DNA from: Nocardia brasiliensis IFM 10847
Lineage (GTDB): Bacteria; Actinomycetota; Actinomycetes; Mycobacteriales; Mycobacteriaceae
Direction: 5' to 3'
DNA length: 37,385 nt
NCBI RefSeq assembly: GCF_000710915.1
Contig: NZ_BAUA01000182.1
Span: 1 to 37,385, forward strand
This document shows positions 16,297 to 25,070 of this stretch, piece by piece. The notes under the pieces are model-generated. The model saw nothing but the letters and a program-made list of their open reading frames with translations, was not told where the DNA came from and made no database searches. A program made the position numbers and the translations under genes. Within the stretch, counting starts at the first letter, position 1; every line of letters starts with the position of its first letter.

Positions 16297-16391
16297 TGAC
16301 GACTCCTTCCGCCCCCGGATATAGCTGTGCGGCGCATTCACACTAATCGTTCGATGCTGGTAGCGGAACGAATCGACGTCTTCTCTACGTC

Positions 16392-17306
16392 TCACAGAGA
16401 CTGGTCGGTCGGTGGTTGTGACGGGTCACAAGCGGGCACCACGGCCAAGTCGAGGGCGCGCAGGCGCGCCGGATCGGCGATCACCTCGTAACCCGCCACC
16501 CGTTCCGCGCGCACCGTGACGACGAGCGCGAGCAGCAGTTTCCCGCGCGGCGCGACCACCAAACCGACGGCGCCGTCCACCAGCGCGAGCGCCGCCACCC
16601 GGGAACGGCGTTGCAGCAGTACGGTTTCCTGCGCCACTGCCTGCGCGCCGCGCACGATCGCCGCCATACCCGCGGGCAATGCGGCCGGATCGGCCACGCG
16701 CACCACATCGGGGGCGAGCACGGCGAGCAGCGCGGCCAGGTCACCTTCGCGCGCGGCGGCGAGGAAGGCCTCGACCACCCGGCGCTGCTCGGCGAGTTCG
16801 GTTGTCGTGGGCCGGGTTTCCCCGCGGGTGCGCTGCCGGGCCCGGCTGGCCAGCTTCTTCGTCGTCGCGGGCGTGCGGCCCACGATCGGGGCGATCTGCT
16901 CGAACGGCACGGCGAACAGATCGTGCAGCACGAACGCCACCCGCTCGTCCGGGTGCAGCGTATCCAGCACCACCAGCAGGGCCCGGCCCACCGCATCGAT
17001 CAGCAGAGCTTCCTGTTCCGGGTCGGCGTCATAGGCGGTGTCGCCCAGCTCGGCGCGCAGATCCAGCGCGTCCTCGCGGCGGGTGGCGCGGGCGCGCAGC
17101 ATGTCCAGGCAGATCCGGGACAGCACCGTGGTGAGCCAGCCGATCAGATTGTCCGGCTGGACCGCGTCGTGCTTGGCCAGGCGCAGCCAGGTTTCCTGCA
17201 CCGCGTCCTCGGCTTCGGCGACCGAGCCGAGCATGCGATAGGCGATCGCGCCGAGGCGGGCGCGGTGCGACTCGAAGCGCCGGGCCAGCACGTCCTGGTT
17301 CGGCAT
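16392..17306 (-). CDS. ECF41-like sigma factor with SnoaL-like C-terminal extension
   Basis: A 304-residue protein, longer than a basic ECF sigma factor. Residues about 8-75 form sigma region 2 (Y-R-M-L-G-S-V-A-E-A-E-D-A-V-Q-E-T-W-L). Region 4 lies at about 105-160 (H-P-D-E-R-V-A-F-V-L-H-D-L-F, then I-V-G-R-T-P-A-T-T-K-K-L). Residues 175-290 form an NTF2/SnoaL-like domain with R-G-K-L-L-L and V-I-A-D-P-A-R-L at positions of the conserved ECF41 motifs. In this group the C-terminal domain, not a separate anti-sigma factor, controls activity. ECF41 genes usually sit beside a small oxidoreductase, carboxymuconolactone-decarboxylase or DoxX gene; here doxX is divergent. The start is the ATG at 17306. 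Confidence 0.9.
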   Translation of the reverse strand: MPNQDVLARRFESHRARLGAIAYRMLGSVAEAEDAVQETWLRLAKHDAVQPDNLIGWLTTVLSRICLDMLRARATRREDALDLRAELGDTAYDADPEQEALLIDAVGRALLVVLDTLHPDERVAFVLHDLFAVPFEQIAPIVGRTPATTKKLASRARQRTRGETRPTTTELAEQRRVVEAFLAAAREGDLAALLAVLAPDVVRVADPAALPAGMAAIVRGAQAVAQETVLLQRRSRVAALALVDGAVGLVVAPRGKLLLALVVTVRAERVAGYEVIADPARLRALDLAVVPACDPSQPPTDQSL

Positions 17307-17330
17307 CGGTCACCTTTCCGTTCCGGCACT

Positions 17331-17357
17331 CGTCACATGGTCGAGGGATCCACGATC
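17331..17357 (+). promoter_or_regulatory. Candidate ECF41-type promoter for the DoxX-like gene
   Basis: CGTCACA (17331-17337) followed after 15 bp by CGATC resembles the published ECF41 promoter pattern TGTCACA-N16-CGTC, with one mismatch in each box and a spacer one base short. It points toward the DoxX-like gene at 17396. Confidence 0.35.
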
Positions 17358-17395
17358 GCAGACCGATCCCGCACCGAAAACAGGAGGGTCCGACC

Positions 17396-17743
17396 ATGTC
17401 CACTGCCTATGTCCTCGTCACCCTGGCCGCCGCGGCCGCCATGCTGCTCGCCGGCGGGATCGACGTGTTCCGCGCGGAGTGGGTGCGCGCGAACATGAAG
17501 ACCTACGGCCTGCAGGAGTGGACGCTCTATCCCTTGGCGGCGATCAAGGCGGCCGGTGCGCTCGGCCTGCTGGCCGGGTTCGTGTTCCGGCCGCTGGGCT
17601 TGGCTGCGGGGATCTGCCTCGTGCTCTACTTCCTCGCCGCGTTCGCGACCGTGCTGCGCGCCCGCGCGTACGCCGACCTCGGCTACCCGCTGCCGTATCT
17701 CGCGCTGGCCGCCGGTTCGGTCGCGCTCTGCGCGCTGACCTGA
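17396..17743 (+). CDS. DoxX-like integral membrane protein
   Basis: A 115-residue protein with a strong site (AGGAGG) before the ATG at 17396. Four hydrophobic segments are visible: about 5-22, 46-64, 66-88 and 97-113. The pattern A-G-G-I-D-V-F-R-A-E-W-V at the end of the first span and L-A-A-I-K-A-A-G-A-L-G-L-L-A-G at the start of the second are typical of the DoxX_2 family. DoxX-like proteins are inner-membrane proteins associated with redox stress; in mycobacteria one works with a superoxide dismutase. It is divergent from the ECF41-like gene, the usual partner arrangement, so control by that sigma factor is likely. The reaction is unknown. Confidence 0.85.
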   Translation: MSTAYVLVTLAAAAAMLLAGGIDVFRAEWVRANMKTYGLQEWTLYPLAAIKAAGALGLLAGFVFRPLGLAAGICLVLYFLAAFATVLRARAYADLGYPLPYLALAAGSVALCALT

Positions 17744-17751
17744 TCAGCCGC

Positions 17752-19338
17752 TCAGCCGTTGCGGATGAACCGCGCCGCTTGCTCGCCGATGAAGACGGCG
17801 GGCGCGTGCGTGTGCCCGCGGATCAGCATCGGCATGACCGAGGCGTCCGCGACCCGAAGTCCCTGCACCCCACGCACTTCGAGGCGCGGCGTGACGACGC
17901 TGGCGGCGTCGGTGCCCATCCGGCAGGTGCCGACCGGGTGATACAGGGTATGCGAGTAGCCGTTCAGCGTCAGTTCGAGGGTGGCCTCGAGGTCGCTGGG
18001 CGCCTGGGGCGGATAGATCAGCGGGCCGAGTACGGCCCGCATCGCCGGGGTTTCGGCGATATCGGCACAGATGCGCAGCCCGGCCATGAGCGCGGCCCGG
18101 TCGGCGCCCGCGCTGTCGGACAGGTAGCGCGGGTCGATCACCGGTTTGGCGGCCGGATCCGGCGCGGAGAGGGTGATGCGGCCCCGGCTGTGCGGACGCA
18201 GCAGCACGGTCGCCAGGATGACGCCGTGCTCGGTCGGGTCGACGAGACCTTCATGGTAGAAGGGCGCGGGCGCGTAGAGCAGCTCCAGGTCCGGGATGTC
18301 GAGATCCGGTGTGCTGCGGACGAAGCCGTACGCCTCGGCGACATTCGAGGTGAGCATGCCGCGGTGCCGGAGGAAGTAGTCGAGCAGCTGTCGCGGCTTC
18401 TCCGCGCCGAACAAGGTATCGCCCGCGGCGCCGTAACCGATGCCCGCGACGAGATGGTCCTGCAGGTTGGCGCCGACCTCCGGGGCGTGGTACAGCGTGC
18501 GAATACCTTGGCGTGCCAACTCGTCCCGGTCGCCGATGCCCGAAAGCATCAGCAGCTGAGGGCTGTTGACCGCGCCTGCGCAGAGCACCACTTCGCGGCG
18601 CGCGGTCACCGTGTGCGGCCCGCCGCCCTGGTGATATTCGACGCCGATCGCGCGGGTTCCGTCGAACAGCACCCTGGTGGCGAGCGCTTCGGAGCGCACC
18701 GTGAGGTTGGGCCTGCGCAGCGCGGGGCGCAGATATCCGTCGGCGGTGCTCCACCTCCTGCCGCCGCGCTGGGTGACCATGGTCTGGGTGAAGCCTTCCG
18801 GCTCCGGCCGATTCGCCGGTTCGACCCCGAATCCGGCCTCCTGCACCGCGGCCAGGTAGGCCGCGGTGGAAGCGCGGGGGCTGCGCTGGCGCGAAACATA
18901 CAGCAAGCCGTCCGCGCCCTCGTCGGGATACTGTGCGTCCTCGACCTTTTCGATCCGCCGGAACTGGTCGACCGCGGCCGCGAATCCCCATTCCTCGCCG
19001 GCCAGCAAGGCCCACTCGTCGTAGTCGGCGCGGAATCCTCGCACCCACATCATCGCGTTCATCGAGGACGAGCCGCCGAACATCTTGCCGCGCGGCCAGT
19101 AGATCTGCCGGTTCTTCAGCTCCGGCTGCGGCTCGGTGAGATAGTCCCAATCCACCTCGGAACGAAACAGCTTCGCGAATCCGGCCGGAATGTGCGCGAA
19201 TTTGTTCTTGTCCCGCGGACCCGCTTCCAAGAGCACCACCGAGACGCCCGGGTCGGCGCTGAGCCGGTTCGCCAGCACCGCCCCCGCGGATCCGGAACCG
19301 ACGATCACGTAATCCGCAGTAAGCCCACCTGGTTGCAC
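17752..19338 (-). CDS. GMC-family flavin oxidoreductase
   Basis: A 528-residue protein. The GTG at 19338 is chosen because GGAG lies about 7 bp upstream and the FAD-binding strand begins right after it; the frame stays open upstream but only as an antisense-like extension. It has the dinucleotide-binding motif V-G-S-G-S-A-G-A-V-L-A (about residues 12-22), the GMC signature G-G-S-S-S-M-N-A-M-M-W-V-R-G (about 90), and the C-terminal pair H-P-V-G-T-C-R-M-G and G-H-T-H-A-P-A-V, which supply the catalytic His and His/Asn. GMC enzymes oxidise alcohols to aldehydes or ketones (choline, long-chain or sterol alcohols). It is the last gene of the operon that starts at the aldehyde dehydrogenase, 128 bp after TetR. 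The substrate is inferred to be an alcohol from sterol or terpenoid breakdown. Confidence 0.9.
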   Translation of the reverse strand: MQPGGLTADYVIVGSGSAGAVLANRLSADPGVSVVLLEAGPRDKNKFAHIPAGFAKLFRSEVDWDYLTEPQPELKNRQIYWPRGKMFGGSSSMNAMMWVRGFRADYDEWALLAGEEWGFAAAVDQFRRIEKVEDAQYPDEGADGLLYVSRQRSPRASTAAYLAAVQEAGFGVEPANRPEPEGFTQTMVTQRGGRRWSTADGYLRPALRRPNLTVRSEALATRVLFDGTRAIGVEYHQGGGPHTVTARREVVLCAGAVNSPQLLMLSGIGDRDELARQGIRTLYHAPEVGANLQDHLVAGIGYGAAGDTLFGAEKPRQLLDYFLRHRGMLTSNVAEAYGFVRSTPDLDIPDLELLYAPAPFYHEGLVDPTEHGVILATVLLRPHSRGRITLSAPDPAAKPVIDPRYLSDSAGADRAALMAGLRICADIAETPAMRAVLGPLIYPPQAPSDLEATLELTLNGYSHTLYHPVGTCRMGTDAASVVTPRLEVRGVQGLRVADASVMPMLIRGHTHAPAVFIGEQAARFIRNG

Positions 19339-19466
19339 TGTCCCACTCCGATCCGCGCTGCCTATGAGCAAGATACGAGCAACACGGGACGCGGGGTTCG
19401 ATTTCGCTATAACCGGAGCCAAGTCACACCGGCGTGGCCGGCGGCAGGTGTCGACTCGCGCCGGCC

Positions 19467-20045
19467 TTATCGCAGGATGAGCAGAGCCGACTTCTCGATC
19501 CGGTCGGCGATCTCGGAGTAGGAGCCGTACCCCATGCCCGCGCGCACCAGCGCGCCCGCGTACAGCAGTTCCAGGGATTCCACGACATCGGGGTCCGGCT
19601 CCGGGGCGAGCGCGCGGATGATCCGGGAGCGGATCTCGGCGCCGATGCGGCCGCGCAGGTGCTCGACATCGGGGTCGCGGCCGAGCAACGCGCTGGTCAC
19701 CGCGCCGGACAGCTCCTGCTCGTCGGCGACCAGCATGGCGATGGTGCGCAGTTCGGCGACGACCCGAACGGTCGCGTCCGGGTCCTCGCTCGCGGGCGAG
19801 GGCGTGGACATCAAACGCCGCCAGAAGATCTCGGCGACGAGGTGCTCCTTCGAGGAGAAGTAGGTGTAGGCGGTCGCGGCCCCGACTCCTGCGGCGGCCG
19901 CGACCATCCGGATCGTCATGCCCGCAAACCCCTCGCGGGCAAGCACTTCCACCGCCGACCTGGTGAGCTTGTCGACGGTGTCGGCCTGCTTCCCGGACAA
20001 CCTGCGCCGGGTCGCCTCGAGCGTGATGGACTCGGGTTCGGACAT
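19467..20045 (-). CDS. TetR/AcrR-family regulator
   Basis: A 192-residue protein from the ATG at 20045. The N-terminal HTH spans about residues 22-68 (M-T-I-R-M-V-A-A-A-A-G-V-G-A-A-T-A-Y-T-Y-F-S-S-K-E). The rest is a helical ligand-binding domain ending Y-S-E-I-A-D-R-I-E-K-S-A-L-L-I-L-R. It lies 24 bp after the KstD-like flavoprotein gene and before the GMC oxidoreductase, inside the operon. It may autoregulate the operon, possibly through the TGTCYRGACA elements described at 25071, 25261 and 35934; the link is inference. The cyp51 locus of M. tuberculosis also contains a TetR-like gene. Confidence 0.88.
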   Translation of the reverse strand: MSEPESITLEATRRRLSGKQADTVDKLTRSAVEVLAREGFAGMTIRMVAAAAGVGAATAYTYFSSKEHLVAEIFWRRLMSTPSPASEDPDATVRVVAELRTIAMLVADEQELSGAVTSALLGRDPDVEHLRGRIGAEIRSRIIRALAPEPDPDVVESLELLYAGALVRAGMGYGSYSEIADRIEKSALLILR

Positions 20046-20069
20046 GTGACCGGATCCTACTACGGCCGG

Positions 20070-21539
20070 TCAGTTCTTGGCCGCGGCGAGACCCGCCCTG
20101 CGGCCGTAGAAACTGCCGTCGCCCAGCGACGCGCCGCTCACGTATCCGCCCGCGCAGAGCCCCGAGGTGCACCGCCCCGCGGCGTAGAGCCCGGCGATCG
20201 GCGCGCCGGAGACGTGCAGCACCCGCGAATCCAGGTCGGTGCGCAGCCCGCCGAGCGTGAAACCAGCGGTGAAGCCCCGCATGTCGAACGCGGCCAGCGA
20301 ACCGCGCAGCGGCCGTACCCATTCCGGTTTCTTCCCCAGCAGCGGGTCCTCGCCCGCGGCGGCGTGCAGGTTGTAGCAGTCGACGGTCGCCTGCAAGGCG
20401 AGTTCGGGCAGACCCATCTCGGCCTCGAGTTCCGCGACCGTCTCCGCCGCCCAGGTCGGTGGTTGCCGGAAGAACGGGGTGGCGGTCTCGGTGGCGAGCC
20501 CGGCCTCGTAGGCCGTCTCGTCGATGACGAGGAACGCCTGGTTCTCCTGCTGGATCAACGTCGCCTGCCCGATCCGGCCCGGGTAGGTGTCCTCGGCGAT
20601 GAACCGCTGCCCGCGGCCGTTGACCAGGATGCCGCGCGCGAGCAACTGCGGGTCGCCGAAGAACGCCACCTCGGTCGCGTCCATGTGCGCCAGCTCGGCG
20701 CCGAGCGCCTGGGCGACCCGGATGCCGATGCCGTCGTGTTCCTCGATCGCGGCGGCCGGTCGGCCGATCAACCGTGGCGCGTAACCCTCGATCATCTGCT
20801 GGTGATAGGCGAAACTGCCGGTGGCGAGGACGAGTCCGCGCTCGGCGCGGATCGCCACCTCCTTGCCGTAACGCCGGGCGATCACGCCGACCACCCGATC
20901 GTCGTCGTCCACCACCAACCGGCCGATGCGCAGGTCGTATTCGACTCGGGCACCGAGGGATTCGGCGGTCTGCGCGAGCGGCTTCATCAGCATGTAGCCG
21001 CCGCTCCTACGGCCGATCTTCTTGTCCGCCAGCTGCGGAACGTGGCCGCGCGGCGCGGGTTTCGCCAGGGCGTTGAACGGCGCGGCGTTCTCGCCGCCGG
21101 AATACATCAGCCCCTCGTCGTGCGGCGGTTCCCAGCCCGGCTCGCCCCAGAAGGCTTCGCGGAACGGCACCCCGTTGGCCACCAGCCAGTTGTAGTGCTC
21201 GACGCTGCCCCGGCAGTAGTCGGCAACCTTGGCCTGGTCCACGCCGGGGCCCAGCGCCGCGAGCAGGAAGGTCTCCATGTTCTCCGGGGTGTCCTCGAAG
21301 CCGAGCGCCTGCTGCAAGGGGGTGCCGCCACCGAGGTAGATGAATCCGCCCGCCATCGCCGCCGCGCCGCCCCAGCCGCCGGTCCGCTCCAGGATCAGCA
21401 CCTCGGCGCCCGCGCGCGCCGCCTCGATCGCCGCGCAGACCCCGGCGATGCCGTATCCGGCGACGACGACGTCGGCACGCAGGTCCCACTCGGTGACCGC
21501 GCTCGCGCGCAAGGGGCGAAGGGCATTGGCATCGGTCAT
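20070..21539 (-). CDS. KstD/fumarate-reductase-type FAD-dependent dehydrogenase
   Basis: A 489-residue protein; the ATG at 21539 follows AAGGAACGAAAC. The N-terminal FAD motif is V-V-V-A-G-Y-G-I-A-G-V-C-A-A-I-E-A-A (about residues 23-40), then L-I-L-E-R-T, and the C-terminal FAD segment is L-Y-A-A-G-R-C-T-S-G-L-C (about 450). This is the FAD_binding_2 layout of 3-ketosteroid dehydrogenases, fumarate reductases and urocanate reductases. The C terminus (G-G-Y-V-S-G-A-S-L-G-D-G-S-F-Y-G) is close to but not identical with the KstD G-P-G-A-x-L-G region, so the exact desaturation or saturation cannot be fixed. It is fifth in the operon, 11 bp after the carboxymuconolactone-decarboxylase-like gene. 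This gene has no counterpart that I recall in the M. tuberculosis cyp51 locus. Confidence 0.85.
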   Translation of the reverse strand: MTDANALRPLRASAVTEWDLRADVVVAGYGIAGVCAAIEAARAGAEVLILERTGGWGGAAAMAGGFIYLGGGTPLQQALGFEDTPENMETFLLAALGPGVDQAKVADYCRGSVEHYNWLVANGVPFREAFWGEPGWEPPHDEGLMYSGGENAAPFNALAKPAPRGHVPQLADKKIGRRSGGYMLMKPLAQTAESLGARVEYDLRIGRLVVDDDDRVVGVIARRYGKEVAIRAERGLVLATGSFAYHQQMIEGYAPRLIGRPAAAIEEHDGIGIRVAQALGAELAHMDATEVAFFGDPQLLARGILVNGRGQRFIAEDTYPGRIGQATLIQQENQAFLVIDETAYEAGLATETATPFFRQPPTWAAETVAELEAEMGLPELALQATVDCYNLHAAAGEDPLLGKKPEWVRPLRGSLAAFDMRGFTAGFTLGGLRTDLDSRVLHVSGAPIAGLYAAGRCTSGLCAGGYVSGASLGDGSFYGRRAGLAAAKN

Positions 21540-21550
21540 GTTTCGTTCCT

Positions 21551-21955
21551 TCACTCGGTGCGGTCGTCGTGCTCGGCGCGGGCGGCCTTCTTCTGCTGCG
21601 CCACAATCGTGCCCACCAGCAGGTCGAGTTTGGTGCCGTTCGGCCACCCGACGTAGTGGCAGAGGAACACCGCGATCTCGTGCAGTTGCTCCTCGGTGAG
21701 TTCGTCGTTGCGCAGCGCGGCGCCGATCTGGATGCCCGCGGTGTCGATGGCGCCCTGCGCGGTGAGCGCGCCGAGCAGCAACAGCCTGCGGTCCCGAATC
21801 GACAGCGCGGTGCGCGACCAGATGTCGGCGAAGAGATGGTCGGCGGTGACGGCGAAGTGACTGCCGGGGTAGTCCTGGAATTCGGTGCCGTAGACCTCGG
21901 CCATCTTGGCCAGCCCGCGGCGGCGCGTGGTCTCGGCGGAACCGTTGTCGGTCAT
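21551..21955 (-). CDS. Carboxymuconolactone decarboxylase/AhpD-like protein
   Basis: A 134-residue protein from the ATG at 21955, which overlaps the stop of the upstream gene (ATGA). It shows the CMD helical pattern: F-A-V-T-A-D-H-L-F-A-D-I-W-S-R-T-A-L-S, R-D-R-R-L-L-L-L-G-A-L, and C-terminal E-I-A-V-F-L-C-H-Y-V-G-W-P-N-G. It has a single Cys, so it lacks the CxxC of AhpD peroxidase and resembles 4-carboxymuconolactone decarboxylase relatives. Its position after the SDR and 3-hydroxyisobutyrate-dehydrogenase-like genes matches Rv0771 in M. tuberculosis, as I recall. The substrate in this pathway is unknown. Confidence 0.85.
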   Translation of the reverse strand: MTDNGSAETTRRRGLAKMAEVYGTEFQDYPGSHFAVTADHLFADIWSRTALSIRDRRLLLLGALTAQGAIDTAGIQIGAALRNDELTEEQLHEIAVFLCHYVGWPNGTKLDLLVGTIVAQQKKAARAEHDDRTE

Positions 21956-22827
21956 GCGGATTCCCTTTCGGAGGTCGAAGCGCCGACGCCCAGCCCGGTC
22001 CCGAGGTGGGCGCGAGCGAGTTCGGTGAGCGGAAGCGTCACGTCCAGGCGGGCGCCGAGGTCGAGCGCGAGCCCGAGGTCCTTCTCGCCGAGATCGCGCA
22101 CGTGCCGCAGGATGGGTAACCAGAAGTCGCCCTCGGCGATCGGGGCGGTGCGGTCGCGGAGCATGATGGCGCCGGGTCCGCCGGTGACGGCGTCGGAGTG
22201 ACGCACCACCTTGCCCAAGGTCGTGATGTCGAGGCCCGCCGCCTCGGCGAGCCGCTGCGCCTCGGTGGCGGCGGTGAAGGCGATGAAATGGAGTATGTTG
22301 CGCGCCAGCTTCATTCGCGTTCCGGCACCCGCAGGACCGGCGTGCACGATCAGATCGGCGAAGCAGCCGAACGGCTCTTGTACCGCGGCGAAGGCCGTCT
22401 CGCTGCCGCCGATGAGTACCGCGAGCCTGCCCTTCGCCGCGCCGGGCGCACCGCCGCTGACCGGCGCGTCGACGAATTCGACACCGTGCGTGGCGCACTC
22501 GGCGGCGAGCTGCTCCGCCGTCTGATCACTGATCGTCGAGTGCACGGCCACCACCGTGCCCGGCGCCGCGGTGCGCAGCACCCCGTCGGGGCCGGTGAGC
22601 ACCTCGCGTACTTGATCGTCGTCCACGACCGCCACCGAGATCACGGTGGCCTGCTCGGCGAGTTCGGCCGCGGTCCCGGCCACGGCGGCGCCGGCCTCGA
22701 CGTACTGCTGCACCGCCGCCGGACGCACGTCGCAGACCGTCAGTCCACCCGGCCAGGCGAGCAGTCGCCGCGCCATCGGCCCGCCCATGGCGCCCAGCCC
22801 GATGAACCCGATCCGAGGGTGGCTCAT
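21952..22827 (-). CDS. 3-hydroxyisobutyrate dehydrogenase-family NAD(P) oxidoreductase
   Basis: A 291-residue protein; the ATG at 22827 overlaps the stop of the SDR gene (ATGA). The N-terminal Rossmann motif is I-G-F-I-G-L-G-A-M-G-G-P-M-A. The substrate-binding signature is D-A-P-V-S-G-G-A-P-G-A, and the catalytic Lys lies in G-T-R-M-K-L-A-R-N-I. Beta-hydroxyacid dehydrogenases oxidise small hydroxy-acids or reduce semialdehydes. Here it probably handles an oxidised side-chain fragment, but that is inference. Order and size match Rv0770 in the M. tuberculosis cyp51 neighbourhood (from memory). Confidence 0.9.
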   Translation of the reverse strand: MSHPRIGFIGLGAMGGPMARRLLAWPGGLTVCDVRPAAVQQYVEAGAAVAGTAAELAEQATVISVAVVDDDQVREVLTGPDGVLRTAAPGTVVAVHSTISDQTAEQLAAECATHGVEFVDAPVSGGAPGAAKGRLAVLIGGSETAFAAVQEPFGCFADLIVHAGPAGAGTRMKLARNILHFIAFTAATEAQRLAEAAGLDITTLGKVVRHSDAVTGGPGAIMLRDRTAPIAEGDFWLPILRHVRDLGEKDLGLALDLGARLDVTLPLTELARAHLGTGLGVGASTSERESA

Positions 22828-23573
22828 GATCGGAACACCTGCCCGCCATCGACGTTGAAGATCTGCCCGGTGATCCAGCCCGCCTCGTCGGAGAGCAGGA
22901 ACAGGCACGCGCCGACCAGATCGGCCGGTGTGCCCATGCGCTGGATCGGCAATCGCTTGACCATCTCCGACACGATCGGCTCCGGCGTGACGGCCTTCGT
23001 CGCCGCGGTGTCGATCGGCCCGGGCGCGATGGCATTGATCCGGATCTTCGAACCGCCGAGCTCGAACGCGAGCTGCTGGGTGAGACCGTTGACGCCGACT
23101 TTGGCCAGCCCGTAGAAACTCGAGTACATCCATGCGGCGGTGGACGACTGGTTGACGATCGAGCCGCCCTTCTTGCGCATATGCGGCCAGACCGCCCTGG
23201 TCATGGTCAGCGCGCCGTCCATGTTCACGCTCATGAAGGTCTTGTAGTAGTCCCACGGCACGGTCAACAGGAGGTTGACCTTCATTTCGCCGTAGATCGC
23301 CGCGTTGTTGACCAGATGGTCGATGCCGCCGAACTCCGCGACGGTGAATTCCGCCAGCGCGGCCGCGGATTCGGGGTCGGCCACATCGACCTGACCGAAG
23401 ACCGCGGTGCCGCCGTCGGCGGCGATCTTTTCCGCCGTGGCCCGGCCCGCCTCGGCATTCTTGTCGGCGACAACCACTTTCGCGCCCTCAGACGCCAACG
23501 CCGCGGCGTAGGCCGCGCCGATGCCTTGGGCCGCGCCGGTGACGATGACGGACCTTCCCGTGAATCGGGTCAT
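22824..23573 (-). CDS. Short-chain dehydrogenase/reductase
   Basis: A 249-residue classical SDR. Cofactor motif T-G-A-A-Q-G-I-G-A (residues about 12-20), N-N-A-A near 88, and the active site Ser (N-Q-S-S-T-A) with Y-G-L-A-K (Y-x-x-x-K). The C-terminal G-Q-I-F-N-V-D-G-G-Q is standard. It oxidises or reduces a hydroxyl/keto group with NAD(P). It is second in the operon, 12 bp after the aldehyde dehydrogenase gene. In gene order it corresponds to Rv0769 of M. tuberculosis (recalled). The substrate is unknown. Confidence 0.9.
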   Translation of the reverse strand: MTRFTGRSVIVTGAAQGIGAAYAAALASEGAKVVVADKNAEAGRATAEKIAADGGTAVFGQVDVADPESAAALAEFTVAEFGGIDHLVNNAAIYGEMKVNLLLTVPWDYYKTFMSVNMDGALTMTRAVWPHMRKKGGSIVNQSSTAAWMYSSFYGLAKVGVNGLTQQLAFELGGSKIRINAIAPGPIDTAATKAVTPEPIVSEMVKRLPIQRMGTPADLVGACLFLLSDEAGWITGQIFNVDGGQVFRS

Positions 23574-23585
23574 TACTGTGCTCCT

Positions 23586-25055
23586 TTATCCGGCGGTCGC
23601 GATGAGCTTGGTCTCCAGGTACTCTTCGAACCCGGCCACGCCCATCTCGCGGCCGATGCCGGACTGCTTGTAGCCACCGAACGGTGCGTCGGCGGAATAC
23701 CAGACGCCGCCGTTGACGCTCAGGGTCCCGGTCCGTACCCCCTCGGTGACGTGGCGGATTCGCTCGGGATCGGTGCCCCACACCGCACCGGACAAGCCGT
23801 AGGGTGAGTCGTTCGCGATCCGGACGGCGTCCTCGTCGCCGTCGTAGGGCAGCACCACCAGGACCGGGCCGAAGATCTCCTCCCGCGCGACGGTGGCCGA
23901 ATTCGGCACGTCCGCAACGAGTGTCGGCTCGAAATAGAAGCCGTGTGCGCGGTCGCGCGGCCGGCCGCCGCCGACCACCACGCGGCCGCCCTCGGCGCGC
24001 GCGATCTCCAGGTAGCGCTCCACGCGCGCCCGCTGCCGCTCGGAAATCAGCGGGCCGCAGACGGTGCGCGGATCGGCCGGATCGCCGGGCCTGATCCCGG
24101 CGAGCGTCGCGGCCGCGGCGGCCACCGCGTCGGCGTAGGCGGCGCGCGGCACCAGCAACCGGGTGGTGATGGCACAGCCCTGTCCGGCGTGCACGCACAC
24201 CGAAAACGCCGCCACCGCACAGGCTGCCGCGATATCCGCGTCGTCGAGCACGATGAACGCCGACTTGCCGCCGAGCTCCAGAAAGGTCTTCTTCAGCGTC
24301 GCCGCGGCGCTGTGCACGACGGCCCGGCCGGTCTGGGTGGAGCCGGTGAAGCTGATCAGGTCCACCAGCGGGTGTTCGGTGAGTCGCGCGCCGAGACCGT
24401 GGTCCGCCGACGTCACGATGTTCACCACGCCGGCGGGGATATCGGTCTGCTCCGCGATGATCGCGCCGACGGCCGCGGCGCACCACGGGGTGTCGGGAGC
24501 GGGCTTGAGCACCACCGTGTTCCCGGCGGCGAGGGCCGGGCCGAGTTTGGCGAAGACGATCTGGTGCGGGAAGTTCCAGGGGGTGATCGCGCCCACCACG
24601 CCGACCGGCTCCCGCCGCAGCACTCTGCGGGTCTTGATGCCCATCGGCGCGGCGATGCCGAGATCGGTTTCCCACGAATATGTTTCGGCCAGGGTCGCCG
24701 AGTAGGTCAGGTCCGCGATCGGCCCTTCCAGCTGTGGTCCCCGGGTGAACATCGCGGGCGCGCCGGCCTCGGCGATGGTGAGTTCGCGCAGGTCTTCGAG
24801 CCTGGATTGCAGTGCGGTGCGCAATTGTTCGAGGCAGTGCGCGCGAAATCCGGGCTCGCGGGACCAGTCGGTCTCGTCGAAGGCGGTACGGGCCGCGGCG
24901 ACGGCGGCGTCCAGGTCGGCGGCGTTCGCGTCGGCGGCCTGCCCGAGGACCTGTTCGGTCGCCGGGTTCACCGTGCTGAAGACCCCGTTACCGCCCGGGA
25001 CCAGCTTCCCGCCGATCAGCTGCCGTGTCCCGGCCCCGGGCATAAGGCTGTTCAT
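23586..25055 (-). CDS. aldA: NAD(P)-dependent aldehyde dehydrogenase (Rv0768/AldA-like)
   Basis: A 489-residue protein; the ATG at 25055 follows GGAGCGACGC. It has the catalytic Glu260 in L-E-L-G-G-K and Cys294 in H-A-G-Q-G-C-A-I-T, spaced 34 residues as in the family, plus the cofactor motif F-T-G-S-T-Q-T-G and the E-E-I-F-G-P-V motif. It oxidises an aldehyde to the acid, presumably the product of a P450 or alcohol dehydrogenase in this region. It is first in a seven-gene minus operon, divergent from the CYP123-like P450. A TGTCTGGACA element lies only 16 bp before the start codon, so repression there would block transcription or translation initiation. Length and neighbours match M. tuberculosis Rv0768 (aldA), from memory. 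Confidence 0.9.
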   Translation of the reverse strand: MNSLMPGAGTRQLIGGKLVPGGNGVFSTVNPATEQVLGQAADANAADLDAAVAAARTAFDETDWSREPGFRAHCLEQLRTALQSRLEDLRELTIAEAGAPAMFTRGPQLEGPIADLTYSATLAETYSWETDLGIAAPMGIKTRRVLRREPVGVVGAITPWNFPHQIVFAKLGPALAAGNTVVLKPAPDTPWCAAAVGAIIAEQTDIPAGVVNIVTSADHGLGARLTEHPLVDLISFTGSTQTGRAVVHSAAATLKKTFLELGGKSAFIVLDDADIAAACAVAAFSVCVHAGQGCAITTRLLVPRAAYADAVAAAAATLAGIRPGDPADPRTVCGPLISERQRARVERYLEIARAEGGRVVVGGGRPRDRAHGFYFEPTLVADVPNSATVAREEIFGPVLVVLPYDGDEDAVRIANDSPYGLSGAVWGTDPERIRHVTEGVRTGTLSVNGGVWYSADAPFGGYKQSGIGREMGVAGFEEYLETKLIATAG

Positions 25056-25070
25056 GCGTCGCTCCGATGC

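Noticed and set aside
19339..20322. Upstream in-frame extension of the GMC oxidoreductase
   Set aside because: It overlaps the TetR gene out of frame on the same strand. The FAD-binding motif starts just after the GTG at 19338, so the extension is not coding.
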